NCBI GenBank assembly: GCA_027078675.1
Contig: JALWWX010000243.1
Coordinates: 1-33,485, forward strand
DNA length: 33,485 nt
Direction: 5' to 3'
Source: Aquificales bacterium
GTDB taxonomy: Bacteria; Aquificota; Aquificia; Aquificales; Aquificaceae
Both the position numbers and the translations under genes were made by a program. The notes below the pieces were generated by a model that was not told the origin of the DNA, ran no database searches, and saw only the letters and a list, made by a program, of their open reading frames with translations. Shown piece after piece: positions 19,077-30,381 of the stretch. How positions within the stretch are numbered: position 1 is the stretch's first letter; the number at the start of each line of letters is the position of its first letter.

Positions 19077-21358
19077 GGGAAGCGGACCTTGAAAAACTTG
19101 AATTCTGGAAAATAAAAGAATATCTGAAAAAATTTACAAACTCGGAAGCTACGGAGAAGTATATAGATAAGATAAGACCTTTAAAAAGTAGAGAAGCAAT
19201 AAATGAAGAGATTGAGCTTTCAAAAACCTTTTTTAACATAGCGGAAAGGATTGAAATTTATAGATTTGAAGATATAGAGGATATTATTGAAAAATCAAAA
19301 ATACCTGGTGTATTCTTAAGCGTTAATGAACTGCTTAAAATACTTAACATAATTAAACTTATAAAGATAGTAAAATCGGGCATATCCGCATTTTTAGAGG
19401 AATTTCCTCATTTAAGAAAACTTCTCAAAAGTTTATATTCATTTCAACCCATTGAAGCGCTTATAGAAACAACCATTGATCCACGGGGGTTCGTTAAAGA
19501 TGAAGCAAGCGATGATCTGTACAATATAAGGTCAGAATTAAGAAAACTTGAAGAAGAAGTAAAGTCACGATTGGAACGTCTTTTTGAAAGGCCTGATACA
19601 TCCTACATATTCTCCGATAGAGTTATAACCTTAAGAAACAACAGATATGTTGTACCCGTCAAAACATCCCACTATAGAAAGTTATACGGCATAGTTCACG
19701 GTACATCCTCCACCGGGTACACAACCTATGTAGAACCACAATTCGTGGTGGAGCTTAACAACAGAATAAGCGTACTTAGGGAGAAGGAAGAGAAGGAAGT
19801 AAAGAAAGTTCTGCAGAGAATTACGAGATATGTGGGTGAAGACGGTGATAGGCTTTTAAGGAGCTTTCAAACCCTCGTTTACATAGATTACATAAAAGCA
19901 AAGTACATGTTCGCCAAAACAATAAAAGGTGTGTTTCCGCACATGGGAGATAAGGTTATCCTTAAAAATGCCAAACACCCTCTTCTCGTTTTAGAAAAAG
20001 AAAATGTTGTACCCGTTAATATAATCCTTGAAGAAAAAAAGGGGTTAATACTTACCGGTCCTAATACAGGAGGTAAAACCGTTTCCCTTAAAACACTGGG
20101 ACTACTTGCCCTTATGTTCCAATCCGCTATACCCATACCCGCGGATCCCGAAAGTGAACTACCCGTATTTGAAAATATCTTCGTTGATATAGGAGATGAA
20201 CAGAGTATACAACAAGATCTATCCACCTTCTCCTATCACATATCAAATATTGTTGATTTCCTTGATAAAGTTAATGAAAAAACACTTGTGCTTATAGATG
20301 AGCTTGGTGCAGGAACTGACCCGGTTGAAGGTTCAGCTATAGGCATAGGCCTGCTTGAATATCTTAAGGAAAAAAAAGCTTATGTATTCGTCAATACACA
20401 CCATACACCCATTAAATTGTATGCAATAAGCTCTGAATACTACATACCTGCAAGTGTAACCTTTGATAAAACTACTCTAAAACCAACCTACCAGATAATA
20501 TATAACACAATAGGTCAGAGCATGGCACTATACATAGCAGGAAGATTAGGATTGCCAGAAGAGATACTTAATATAGCAAGGAAAAAGATAGGATCTACAG
20601 GCGAAGAATATCTCAAAGCTGTTGAACTTCTTGAGGAATATACACGTGAGTATCATAAGAAACTGGAAGAAGTTGAGTCCCTTAAAGAATCCTTGGAGAG
20701 GGAAAAGGAAAAGTACAAAAGATTAAGCGAGGAATTGGAAAGAAAGAAAAAAGAAAACTGGATAAGTATAGCATCTGAAGCCTATAATTTCCTTGAAAAT
20801 CTTAAAAAGGAAGCAAGGAAATTGCTATCTGGGAACAATATAAATGAGCTTGAACGGTTTATAGAAACAAAGAAAAAGGAAATTGCTACAAAAATAGGTG
20901 ATGAAAGGATATTAAAATTCTCGGTAGGAGACTGGGTTGAGCTTGCCACAAATAGAGGTAAAAAAGGTAAGATTGAAAGAATAGAGGGTAATATAGCCAT
21001 AGTTTCTTTTGGTCATATAAAGCTAAGAGCAAAGCTAAAAGAACTTATACCCGTTAACAATAACACCAAACAATCCGACACAGAAAATGGCATATACATA
21101 AGAAAGGTTTTACCTTCTGAGTTATATCTAAAAGGCCTTAGCATAGATGAGGCATTGTTTAAGCTTGAAACCTTCTTAGAAGAGGCACACGCATCTGGTG
21201 TAAAGATGGCAAAAATTATACACGGCGTCGGAACGGGAGCAATAAAAAATGCCATAAGGGAATATTTGAAGAAGTCCCCCTATGTGGTATTTTTCAGGGA
21301 TGCATATCCCCAAGAGGGAGGTTCTGGAATAACGGTAGTATTCTTAGATAAGGAGTGA
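19073..21358 (+). CDS. mutS2: Endonuclease MutS2 (MutS ATPase with C-terminal Smr domain)
   Basis: GLILTGPNTGGKTVSLKTLGLL...DIGDEQSIQQDLSTFSYHISNIV...LVLIDELGAGTDPVEGSAIGIGLLEYL and C-terminal Smr-like VKMAKIIHGVGTGAIKNAIREYLKKSP. Confidence 0.95.
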   Translation: MREADLEKLEFWKIKEYLKKFTNSEATEKYIDKIRPLKSREAINEEIELSKTFFNIAERIEIYRFEDIEDIIEKSKIPGVFLSVNELLKILNIIKLIKIVKSGISAFLEEFPHLRKLLKSLYSFQPIEALIETTIDPRGFVKDEASDDLYNIRSELRKLEEEVKSRLERLFERPDTSYIFSDRVITLRNNRYVVPVKTSHYRKLYGIVHGTSSTGYTTYVEPQFVVELNNRISVLREKEEKEVKKVLQRITRYVGEDGDRLLRSFQTLVYIDYIKAKYMFAKTIKGVFPHMGDKVILKNAKHPLLVLEKENVVPVNIILEEKKGLILTGPNTGGKTVSLKTLGLLALMFQSAIPIPADPESELPVFENIFVDIGDEQSIQQDLSTFSYHISNIVDFLDKVNEKTLVLIDELGAGTDPVEGSAIGIGLLEYLKEKKAYVFVNTHHTPIKLYAISSEYYIPASVTFDKTTLKPTYQIIYNTIGQSMALYIAGRLGLPEEILNIARKKIGSTGEEYLKAVELLEEYTREYHKKLEEVESLKESLEREKEKYKRLSEELERKKKENWISIASEAYNFLENLKKEARKLLSGNNINELERFIETKKKEIATKIGDERILKFSVGDWVELATNRGKKGKIERIEGNIAIVSFGHIKLRAKLKELIPVNNNTKQSDTENGIYIRKVLPSELYLKGLSIDEALFKLETFLEEAHASGVKMAKIIHGVGTGAIKNAIREYLKKSPYVVFFRDAYPQEGGSGITVVFLDKE

Positions 21359-21359
21359 T

Positions 21360-22250
21360 ATGAATATCATACACAATGCGGATCTTTCCCACTTAACGAC
21401 AATAAAAATAGGAGGAAGATGTCATACACTTGCCTTTCCTGAAACAGAAGAAGACATACGCTACCTTATAAATCTTTCAAGGGACAAAGATATGCCCGTA
21501 TATATACTCGGAAGAGGATCAAACACAATTTTCGGAAGTATAAAGGGTGTTGTTATAAATATGTCCAGATTGAGAAGTACACCGATAATAAAAGAAGGCA
21601 ACAACCATATTGAAGTAACTTTAAAAGGGGGAAATCCCTTAAGTGATCTTATAAACATATCCGTGGAAAAAAATATGGACGGTGTATATAGACTATACGG
21701 CTTTCCCGCAACAATAGGCGGTGCGGTATCAATGAATGCGGGAGCATACGGTTATGAAATTTGTAAATCTCTTAAAAGAATCAAATTTATAACATGGGAG
21801 GGTAACACCGAAGAGGCGGAAGTCAGTGACCTTTCCTTCGGTTACAGAAAATCTCCTTTTCCACACTTAGGTGTAGTTATAGAAGCAACCTTTGAGCTTT
21901 ATCCATCCTCAATTTCCGTAAAAGAAGAAATAGCAAAGATTAAAACAGACAGGATAAAAAAACAACCCATAAATATGCCCACATCCGGTTCAACCTTTAA
22001 GAATCCTAAGGAAGCCCCGGCAGGTTTATTGCTTGAAAAGTCGGGAGTTAAAGGCTTAAAAAAGGGTAATGTAATGTTCTCACAAAAACATGCAAACTTC
22101 TTAATCAACCTCGGAGGTGGAACCTTTGAAGATACGGTTTATCTGATAAAAAGGGCGGTAGAACTTGTGAAAAATGAAACGGGTATAGTACTTGAAGAGG
22201 AGGTGAGATTGGTTGAGGATAGTGGTACTGATGGGTGGAAGATCCTCTGA
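21360..22250 (+). CDS. murB: UDP-N-acetylmuramate dehydrogenase
   Basis: LSHLTTIKIGGRCHTLAFPETEEDI...VYILGRGSNTIF...LYGFPATIGGAVSMNAGAYGYEI...FGYRKSPF...PTSGSTFKNPKEAPAGLLLEKSGVKG. Confidence 0.95.
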   Translation: MNIIHNADLSHLTTIKIGGRCHTLAFPETEEDIRYLINLSRDKDMPVYILGRGSNTIFGSIKGVVINMSRLRSTPIIKEGNNHIEVTLKGGNPLSDLINISVEKNMDGVYRLYGFPATIGGAVSMNAGAYGYEICKSLKRIKFITWEGNTEEAEVSDLSFGYRKSPFPHLGVVIEATFELYPSSISVKEEIAKIKTDRIKKQPINMPTSGSTFKNPKEAPAGLLLEKSGVKGLKKGNVMFSQKHANFLINLGGGTFEDTVYLIKRAVELVKNETGIVLEEEVRLVEDSGTDGWKIL

Positions 22251-23082
22251 AAGGGAAATATCACTGAAAACTGGCAAGGCTGTTGCGGAAGGCTTAAGGG
22301 AACTCGGACATGAGGTTGTAGAAATGGACCTTGACAGCAACACACCCTGTAAACTCCTTGAAATAAAACCGGACAAGGTATTTATAGCCCTCCACGGTGC
22401 CTACGGAGAGGACGGACGTATTCAAGGTATGCTTGATATACTTGGCATTCCTTACACGGGAACGGGTGTACTCGGGAGTTCTATATGTATGAGAAAGGAT
22501 ATAACAAAAAAACTCTTAGAATATCACGGTATAAAGACTCCGAGGTGGCTTGTTCCAGAGGACGAAGAGGAAGTAAAAGCATGGGATATATTTCCTTGTA
22601 TAGTAAAGCCTGTTGACGAAGGCTCAAGTGTGGATCTTTATATCTGCAACGGTAAGGATGAGCTTGTAGAAACAATATCAAATCTTCTCAATAAAGGAAA
22701 AAGGGTAATGGTTGAGGAGTTTATAAAAGGTAAAGATGTAACAGTAGGTCTTTTAAAAGGAAAACCGCTACCCCCCATAGAGATAAGACCCAAGAAGGGA
22801 ATATATGACTATGAAAGTAAATACACAAAAGGGAAGACAGAATATGTGTTTTTGGAGGACAAAGAGTTGACTGATAAGCTTTATAAAATATCTTCTTTAA
22901 TAAACGATATATTTGAGTTGAAAGATATGGCAAGGGTTGACTTTAGGATTACCGATAAAAAGGAAATATTCACCTTAGAAATCAATACCATACCAGGTAT
23001 GACTGAATTAAGCTTACTACCTATGGCTTCCGAGAAGGTAGGTATAGATTTTCGGGAGTTGTTGCATATAATTATTAGTTAA
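22213..23082 (+). CDS. ddl: D-alanine--D-alanine ligase (TTG start)
   Basis: RIVVLMGGRSSEREISLKTGKAVAEGLRELGHEV...VFIALHGAYGEDGRIQGMLDILGIPYTGTGVLGSSICMRKDITKKLL...VKPVDEGSSVDL...ARVDFRI...LEINTIPGMTELSLLPM; GAGGAGG SD. Confidence 0.95.
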   Translation: MRIVVLMGGRSSEREISLKTGKAVAEGLRELGHEVVEMDLDSNTPCKLLEIKPDKVFIALHGAYGEDGRIQGMLDILGIPYTGTGVLGSSICMRKDITKKLLEYHGIKTPRWLVPEDEEEVKAWDIFPCIVKPVDEGSSVDLYICNGKDELVETISNLLNKGKRVMVEEFIKGKDVTVGLLKGKPLPPIEIRPKKGIYDYESKYTKGKTEYVFLEDKELTDKLYKISSLINDIFELKDMARVDFRITDKKEIFTLEINTIPGMTELSLLPMASEKVGIDFRELLHIIIS

Positions 23083-23097
23083 CACGGAGGTGGGACA

Positions 23098-23838
23098 GTG
23101 CAAAGTGAGGGAAAAAGCAGGATAAAAATATATACGGGGGTTCTTTTAGGATTACTGTGGATAGCATCAATGGCTGTTCTTGGATATACACTACCCTTTT
23201 TCCTTGATAATATAAATTTTTTCAAGGCAAAGAAGATAGAAGTTTATAAAAGCAGATACATTAATGATAAAAAGATAGAGGAAGTACTAGCTCAATTCAA
23301 TTGGAATTGGCTTTTTCTGAAAGAGTCAACTGTAAAAAAACTGTTGAATGAATCGTTAGGCGGTATAGTAAAAGATGTGAGCATTGACAGGGACATTACA
23401 AAGGAAGGCATTGTATTAAAGATAAAGGTATATGAAAAGGAGCCGGTAGCTATAATTAAGGAAAACAATAAAATATATTTAGTTGACGAAAAGGGTAATA
23501 TTCTGCCTTACAGGTATATTAATGGCAAATACCCAGTTATATTCACTAATAATATTGACAACCTAAGGGAAAAGTTCGTCTTCTTTTACGAAAACATATT
23601 ATCAAGGTCTAATATAAGGGAGACTTATGTGTCCGATAATAAAATTATATTGTACTTAACCAATCCTAACGTAAAACTTCTGCTTCCGCCTCTTGAAGCA
23701 CTTAACTCCGCTGTGATAGAAAGATACTATAGTGTTATAAATATAATAATGAGCAGTAATCTGGAGAATGTAAGCGTTGACTTAAGATTCAAGAAGTTTG
23801 CCAGCCTTAAGAAACTTATAGGTATGGAGGATTTATGA
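23098..23838 (+). CDS. ftsQ: Cell division protein FtsQ/DivIB-like (GTG start)
   Basis: Single N-terminal TM, POTRA-like region (FFKAKKIEVYKSRYINDKKIEEVLAQFNWNWLF...VSIDRDITKEGIVLKIKVYEKEPVAIIKENNKIYLVDEKGNILPY), between ddl and ftsA; GGAGGTG SD. Confidence 0.85.
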   Translation: MQSEGKSRIKIYTGVLLGLLWIASMAVLGYTLPFFLDNINFFKAKKIEVYKSRYINDKKIEEVLAQFNWNWLFLKESTVKKLLNESLGGIVKDVSIDRDITKEGIVLKIKVYEKEPVAIIKENNKIYLVDEKGNILPYRYINGKYPVIFTNNIDNLREKFVFFYENILSRSNIRETYVSDNKIILYLTNPNVKLLLPPLEALNSAVIERYYSVINIIMSSNLENVSVDLRFKKFASLKKLIGMEDL

Positions 23839-25082
23839 AGGTTTTTGCTTCTCTGGATGTAGGAACAAGCAAAATAGTAGCACTCATAGGAGAACTTGAC
23901 AGTCAGAAGGAATTGCATGTTATGAGCAAGGGGGAGGTGCCTTCAAGGGGTGTTGATCGCGGTTCAATAATATTTCTGAGGGACGCGAGCCATGCAATAG
24001 GCGAAGCTATAAAGGAAGTTTACAGGAAATCCGCCTTTGATATATCTGATGTAATCCTTGGTATATCCTCATCAAAGATGACAAGCCAAAATGATACGGA
24101 AGGTATAACCCTCACCTCCCAGTCCAACGAAATAACGGAAGAGCATATAAACAAACTTTTGGAGGCTGGCAGAAATAAGTTAAAGCAGGAAGGATATGAT
24201 ATACTGCATATTATCCCTAAAAGATACAAGCTTGACGATGCGGAAGGAATAATAAACCCATTAGGTCTTGTAGGATCAAAGCTTTCAGTTGACCTGCATG
24301 CTATAAAAGTTCCAACGACAGTTGTGCTTAATATGAAGAGGGCTGTTGAAGAAGCAAACATAGGTGTATCTGATACAGTTCCGAGCATTATAGCTTCAGC
24401 AGAAGCGGTTTTATTAGAAGAAGAGAAAGAAGCAGGTGTGCTTTTGATAGATATAGGAGCAGGTCTGACGGACTTCATCTTATACAGGGACGGAAGTCCC
24501 GAAGTTGTAGGTTCCGTTAATCTTGCAGGCATAAATATAACAAAGGATATATTGCAGATTATGAAACTACCCTTTGAAGATGCGGAAAGGCTTAAAAAGG
24601 AGCATGGTTATGCCATGGCAGAACTTATAAGAAACGATGAACATATAAGCATATATCGTAGGGGAGAAGATAAAGAGATAACCATAAATAAGAGTGAAAT
24701 AGCAAGTATAATACAGGCAAGGCTTGAAGAAATAATGGAAAGGGTGGTATCAAAGCTTGAAGATGCAAATGTTTCCCTTGACTATGCTAACGCCGGAGTG
24801 GTTATAACAGGCGGAACCGCAAATCTGAAGGGTATTAAAGAATTTGCAGAAAAGTACTTTAGCACATCGGTAAGAATAGGCAAACCCATAAATATAGGCA
24901 GTATAGACAACAGTATCAAAGATCCAGCCTATGCAACAGCGGTAGGTCTGCTTATACATAAGGTAAGGAATCTTGATAAGCAGGATTTCTTGGTAAGAAG
25001 TGACAACGGCATAAGAAGAAGGGAGGGTGCTTTTGTAAATCGCATTAAAAAATTTTTTGAAGACATAAAAAATATGCTCTAA
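23835..25082 (+). CDS. ftsA: Cell division protein FtsA
   Basis: MKVFASLDVGTSKIVALIGEL...SRGVDRGSIIFL...AGVLLIDIGAGLTDFILYRDG...GVVITGGTANLKGIKEFAEKYF. Confidence 0.95.
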   Translation: MKVFASLDVGTSKIVALIGELDSQKELHVMSKGEVPSRGVDRGSIIFLRDASHAIGEAIKEVYRKSAFDISDVILGISSSKMTSQNDTEGITLTSQSNEITEEHINKLLEAGRNKLKQEGYDILHIIPKRYKLDDAEGIINPLGLVGSKLSVDLHAIKVPTTVVLNMKRAVEEANIGVSDTVPSIIASAEAVLLEEEKEAGVLLIDIGAGLTDFILYRDGSPEVVGSVNLAGINITKDILQIMKLPFEDAERLKKEHGYAMAELIRNDEHISIYRRGEDKEITINKSEIASIIQARLEEIMERVVSKLEDANVSLDYANAGVVITGGTANLKGIKEFAEKYFSTSVRIGKPINIGSIDNSIKDPAYATAVGLLIHKVRNLDKQDFLVRSDNGIRRREGAFVNRIKKFFEDIKNML

Positions 25083-25094
25083 AGGAGGTTTAAA

Positions 25095-26192
25095 ATGGCT
25101 CCAGTAAACCCTGCAAGAATTAAGGTCTTTGGGGTAGGTGGTGGTGGTTGCAATATGGTAAACAGCATGTACAATCTTGCCGAATATCCTACGGAAGGAA
25201 TAGAAATCTACGCTGTTAACACGGATAAACAGCATCTTGAAATGCTTAATGTACCCAACAAAATCCAGATAGGGGAAAAAATAACAAAGGGACTGGGGGC
25301 AGGTGCGGATCCGTCAGTCGGCGAAAAGGCTGCTCTTGAGGACAGGGACAGGCTTCAGGAAATAATGAAGGATGCGGATATGGTTTTCATATCCGCGGGT
25401 CTTGGTGGAGGTACAGGAACGGGAGCAGCACCTGTAATAGCAGGTTTGGCTAAGGAGATGGGCATCCTAACTGTTGCAGTAGTTACACTCCCTTTTAGCT
25501 TTGAGGGTACATGGAAGATGGAAAGGGCGCTTAAAGGATTGGAAGAGCTTAAAAAGAATGTGGATACATATATAGTTATACATAATCAAAAACTCAGCGA
25601 GCTTGATTTACCAGAAACGAAGAATATGACCATAGGTTCCGCATTCAGAATGGTTGACTCCATTTTAGCAAAAACTGTTTATGGAATTACAAATACCATT
25701 GTGGTACCCGCCCTTATAAACGTAGACTTTGCGGATGTAAGAACCATAATGCACAACGGAGGCCTTGCCCTCATAGGAATAGGTGAAGGAGAAGGACCTG
25801 ACAAGATAGAAGAAGTTGTTCAAAAGGTAATAAACAGCCCACTTCTTGAAGGAAACACTATAGCAGGTGCAAGAAGGCTCCTGCTTACCATATGGGTAAG
25901 CGAAGATACACCTTACAGCGAAGTTGAAGAAGCTATTAACAGAATAAGGTTAAATGCTGACGAAAACGCCTTCCTTATTTTTGGTGCAATACTTGATAAC
26001 TCAAGAACGGATTATATAAGGATAGCAACCATAGCAACGGATTTCGGAGAACCACAGCAAAATAAACAACCAGAACTGAAGGTTGTGGAAAAACAAACGG
26101 AAACCTATAGGATACCAGCAGTAAATCAAGGATACAACAATGAAGACATAGAAAACATTCCTGCAATAGTGAGGAGATCAAGAAGGATATAA
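25095..26192 (+). CDS. ftsZ: Cell division protein FtsZ
   Basis: [18 protein letters not shown]...[12 protein letters not shown]...[42 protein letters not shown]-terminal [12 protein letters not shown] tail; AAAGGAGG SD. Confidence 0.98.
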   Translation: MAPVNPARIKVFGVGGGGCNMVNSMYNLAEYPTEGIEIYAVNTDKQHLEMLNVPNKIQIGEKITKGLGAGADPSVGEKAALEDRDRLQEIMKDADMVFISAGLGGGTGTGAAPVIAGLAKEMGILTVAVVTLPFSFEGTWKMERALKGLEELKKNVDTYIVIHNQKLSELDLPETKNMTIGSAFRMVDSILAKTVYGITNTIVVPALINVDFADVRTIMHNGGLALIGIGEGEGPDKIEEVVQKVINSPLLEGNTIAGARRLLLTIWVSEDTPYSEVEEAINRIRLNADENAFLIFGAILDNSRTDYIRIATIATDFGEPQQNKQPELKVVEKQTETYRIPAVNQGYNNEDIENIPAIVRRSRRI

Positions 26193-26198
26193 ATTTTC

Positions 26199-26207
26199 TG
26201 ATATAAT
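26199..26207 (+). promoter_or_regulatory. Candidate extended -10 promoter for rpsB-tsf-pyrH
   Basis: TGATATAAT (TGnTATAAT) just after the ftsZ stop; no convincing -35, as expected for an extended -10. Confidence 0.55.
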
Positions 26208-26226
26208 TTACTTAAATTAAAACGCA

Positions 26227-26288
26227 CCTTTCCCTCTTGGGTTGCCCGCATGTGCGGGTGCGGGAAAGGGTGGCGAAACCCAAGGAGG
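26227..26288 (+). ncRNA. Putative pseudoknotted cis-regulatory RNA leader of rpsB
   Basis: Helix A CCTTTCCC (26227-26234) with GGGAAAGG (26262-26269); helix B CTTGGGTT (26236-26243) with AACCCAAG (26277-26284); internal hairpin CCCGC (26245-26249) with GCGGG (26254-26258). A and B cross (H-type pseudoknot); B' runs into the AAGGAGG SD. Confidence 0.65.
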
Positions 26289-26296
26289 TATATGTT

Positions 26297-27124
26297 ATGG
26301 CAGTTATCTCAATGAAAGATCTGCTTGAAGCTGGGGTCCACTTTGGCCACGGAAAGGGAAGGTGGAACCCCAAAATGGCACCTTACCTCTACGGGGTAAG
26401 GAATGGCATCCATATAATTGACCTTAACAAAACCGTTGTGTACCTGGAAAATGCCTATCATTTCGTTGCGGACAGTGTGGCAAAAGGAGCGGAGATACTT
26501 TTCGTTGGGACAAAAAAACAGGCAAGGGATGTAATAAGGGAAGAGGCAGAAAGATGCGGTGCCTTTTATGTATGCGAAAGATGGGTGGGTGGACTGCTTA
26601 CAAACTTCAGAACAGTAAGAAAGAGCATAATGAAACTTAGAAAACTTGAAATAATGGAAGAAGAAGGAATATTTGACGTCCTCCCCAAAAAGGAAGTAAG
26701 AAAGCTTAAAAGAACTATGGAAAAACTGAAAAAGCTGTACAGTGGGATAAGAGATATGGAAAGGATACCCGATATACTCTGGATAGTTGACACAGTAAGG
26801 GAAAGGATAGCTGTGGAAGAGGCAAAGAAACTGGGAATAACCATAGTTGCAATAGCGGATTCAAACTGCGACCCCGACGATATAGACTACATCATACCAG
26901 GTAACGATGATGCCATAAAATCTATCAAGCTTCTTACCTCAAAGATAGCGGATGCGGTTATAGAAGGTAAAACAAGGAAAGAAAGTGCGGAAGAGGTTGA
27001 AACAGAAGTTGTCAAAAGGCAAGTTGTTACCGTTGCGGAAGACGAAAGGGCCCTCTTTGAGAAAGCCATGGAAATGTCGGAAAAGTATGAGGAAATTGAT
27101 AAAGATACAATAGAGTACGAATGA
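26297..27124 (+). CDS. rpsB: 30S ribosomal protein S2
   Basis: [46 protein letters not shown]...[12 protein letters not shown]...[12 protein letters not shown]. Start at M21 of the listed ORF with AAGGAGG SD. Confidence 0.97.
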   Translation: MAVISMKDLLEAGVHFGHGKGRWNPKMAPYLYGVRNGIHIIDLNKTVVYLENAYHFVADSVAKGAEILFVGTKKQARDVIREEAERCGAFYVCERWVGGLLTNFRTVRKSIMKLRKLEIMEEEGIFDVLPKKEVRKLKRTMEKLKKLYSGIRDMERIPDILWIVDTVRERIAVEEAKKLGITIVAIADSNCDPDDIDYIIPGNDDAIKSIKLLTSKIADAVIEGKTRKESAEEVETEVVKRQVVTVAEDERALFEKAMEMSEKYEEIDKDTIEYE

Positions 27125-27139
27125 TAAGGAGGTGCTTTA

Positions 27140-28740
<1,601 letters not shown>

Positions 28741-28752
28741 GGGGGTATAAAA

Positions 28753-30366
28753 ATGAAAATACTCGGAGAAGGAGTATTTGATCTAAATAAATTGATTGGT
28801 GAACTCTACAAAGGTAACGATAAAGATACCGCAAGTATTTTCAAAATATTCAAAATAGGAAAAAAGTTTGACAAACTTCCAAGGGGAATATGCGGACGTA
28901 GTAGAAATTCAACATCTCTAACGGTTACGGATAAAGTGGAATTAGAAATGAGTCTTCACTTTGAAAATGTAAAAATAGAAGGAAAAGAACCCCACAGCAC
29001 GATAATTATTAAAGGAGGTAGAGTAACCTTTGAAAATGTTTGCTTTGAATCTGTATCAATAGAGGTTTTAAAGGATGCTTATGTACTTTTATCTGGATGC
29101 GTATTTAAAAGAACAGAGCTACCTATAATAGGCAAAGACAATGCAAGGATAAAAATAGACGGCGGTGAGATATTCAGATATATAAAGGGAAGAAAAGTAA
29201 AACTATACGACAAAGCAATGCTTCTTAATGCAAAGGAACTTATGCATCCCCTTAAGCTGGATCCTTTAACAGTATTACAAAGCCTTTCCCTTGAGACACT
29301 TACGGCGGTTCCCTATATAGAGGTATCTGAACCTATTATTATTGAAGAAGATACTGAAATAGGAAATCCAAAAACTCCTATAGTAATAAAGTTTAAAACC
29401 GCACCCGCTATAGTAGTTCCAGACGGAATCAGCCTAAGGTTAAAAAATATATTCATAGAAGGTTCGGTTCACAGGGAAAGGAATATATCACCCCTTATAT
29501 ACCTTGAACCCAAAGCACATCTTGAGATAAATGAATGCCATATAAACAACGGAGAGACCGCCTTCTTATTAAAGAATGCACATCTATTAATAAATAGATC
29601 TGAGATAAAAAACTTCAGGGATTACGCCATTAAATGCACAAACTCTTCGGTTCTTGAAGTAAAAAATTCAAACATTACAGGATGCAAAGGTTTCATTTAC
29701 TCTGAATACAGCTCGCACATTTCTATAGTAGATTCAATAATCATTAACTGCGAAACACCTGTATTTAACATAAATAGCGGTTCAAAACTAATCATTAAAT
29801 CCACACAAATAAAAGAGTTTAAAGGATCAAATTATTGCATAGATATGGACGAGTCCACAGCTTACTTAGAAAGGATTAACCTCTCTTCCATGAGAGAGGG
29901 AACCGGAGGAGTTTACGCGGGCAACATGTCAAATATAAAAATAATAAATTCTATAATAAAAAACATTGATGCCCATTGTATTTCCATGCATAACAATACG
30001 GTTGGGGAGATCATAAAATGCAGTTTAACAGGTAACTCAAGAAAGTCTGGTTCACACGCCCAAATATGGTTAAAGGCATCAAGGGCTAATGTATTACACA
30101 CAAATATAGAGAGGTCTCCTGCTGGTAACGGTATAGCAGTAACAGAGTGGTCAAAAATTTACATAGCAAATTCAAAAATAACCAACAATAAGGGCTTTGG
30201 TATCTTCGTTGATAAAACGTCAAGTATCATAGGTGAAAATATAAAAACGGAAGGCAATAGAAAGGGCCTTTTATCAGAAATAGGGTCAAAGATACAACTT
30301 GGATCTGGATGTGTTATTAAAGATGAAATTCAGGAAGAAATACCTGTTAATTTGAATAAAAAGTGA
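28753..30366 (+). CDS. Predicted cytosolic right-handed parallel beta-helix protein (537 aa)
   Basis: Many short strand-turn repeats (LEVKNSNITGCKGFIYSEYSSHISIVDSIIINCETPVFNINSGSKLIIKSTQI...IYIANSKITNNKGFGIFVDKTSSI); GGGGGT SD; no signal peptide or TM visible. Confidence 0.7.
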   Translation: MKILGEGVFDLNKLIGELYKGNDKDTASIFKIFKIGKKFDKLPRGICGRSRNSTSLTVTDKVELEMSLHFENVKIEGKEPHSTIIIKGGRVTFENVCFESVSIEVLKDAYVLLSGCVFKRTELPIIGKDNARIKIDGGEIFRYIKGRKVKLYDKAMLLNAKELMHPLKLDPLTVLQSLSLETLTAVPYIEVSEPIIIEEDTEIGNPKTPIVIKFKTAPAIVVPDGISLRLKNIFIEGSVHRERNISPLIYLEPKAHLEINECHINNGETAFLLKNAHLLINRSEIKNFRDYAIKCTNSSVLEVKNSNITGCKGFIYSEYSSHISIVDSIIINCETPVFNINSGSKLIIKSTQIKEFKGSNYCIDMDESTAYLERINLSSMREGTGGVYAGNMSNIKIINSIIKNIDAHCISMHNNTVGEIIKCSLTGNSRKSGSHAQIWLKASRANVLHTNIERSPAGNGIAVTEWSKIYIANSKITNNKGFGIFVDKTSSIIGENIKTEGNRKGLLSEIGSKIQLGSGCVIKDEIQEEIPVNLNKK

Positions 30367-30381
30367 TAAAATCTATGGGCG

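Noticed and set aside
24020-24532. 170-aa minus-strand ORF opposite ftsA
   Set aside because: Antisense to confident ftsA; Ser/Thr-rich shadow composition.
26256-26273. Possible G-quadruplex GGGTGCGGGAAAGGGTGG in the rpsB leader
   Set aside because: Only three G-triplets plus a G-pair, and the same bases form strong Watson-Crick helices; pseudoknot is the better explanation.
26237-26296. N-terminal extension of rpsB ([20 protein letters not shown])
   Set aside because: This stretch is the structured leader; S2 proteins start at [18 protein letters not shown] with an SD immediately upstream.
29889-29910. Small inverted repeat cctctcttccatgagagagg inside the beta-helix gene
   Set aside because: Short stem inside a coding sequence without a U-tract; probably chance, not a terminator.
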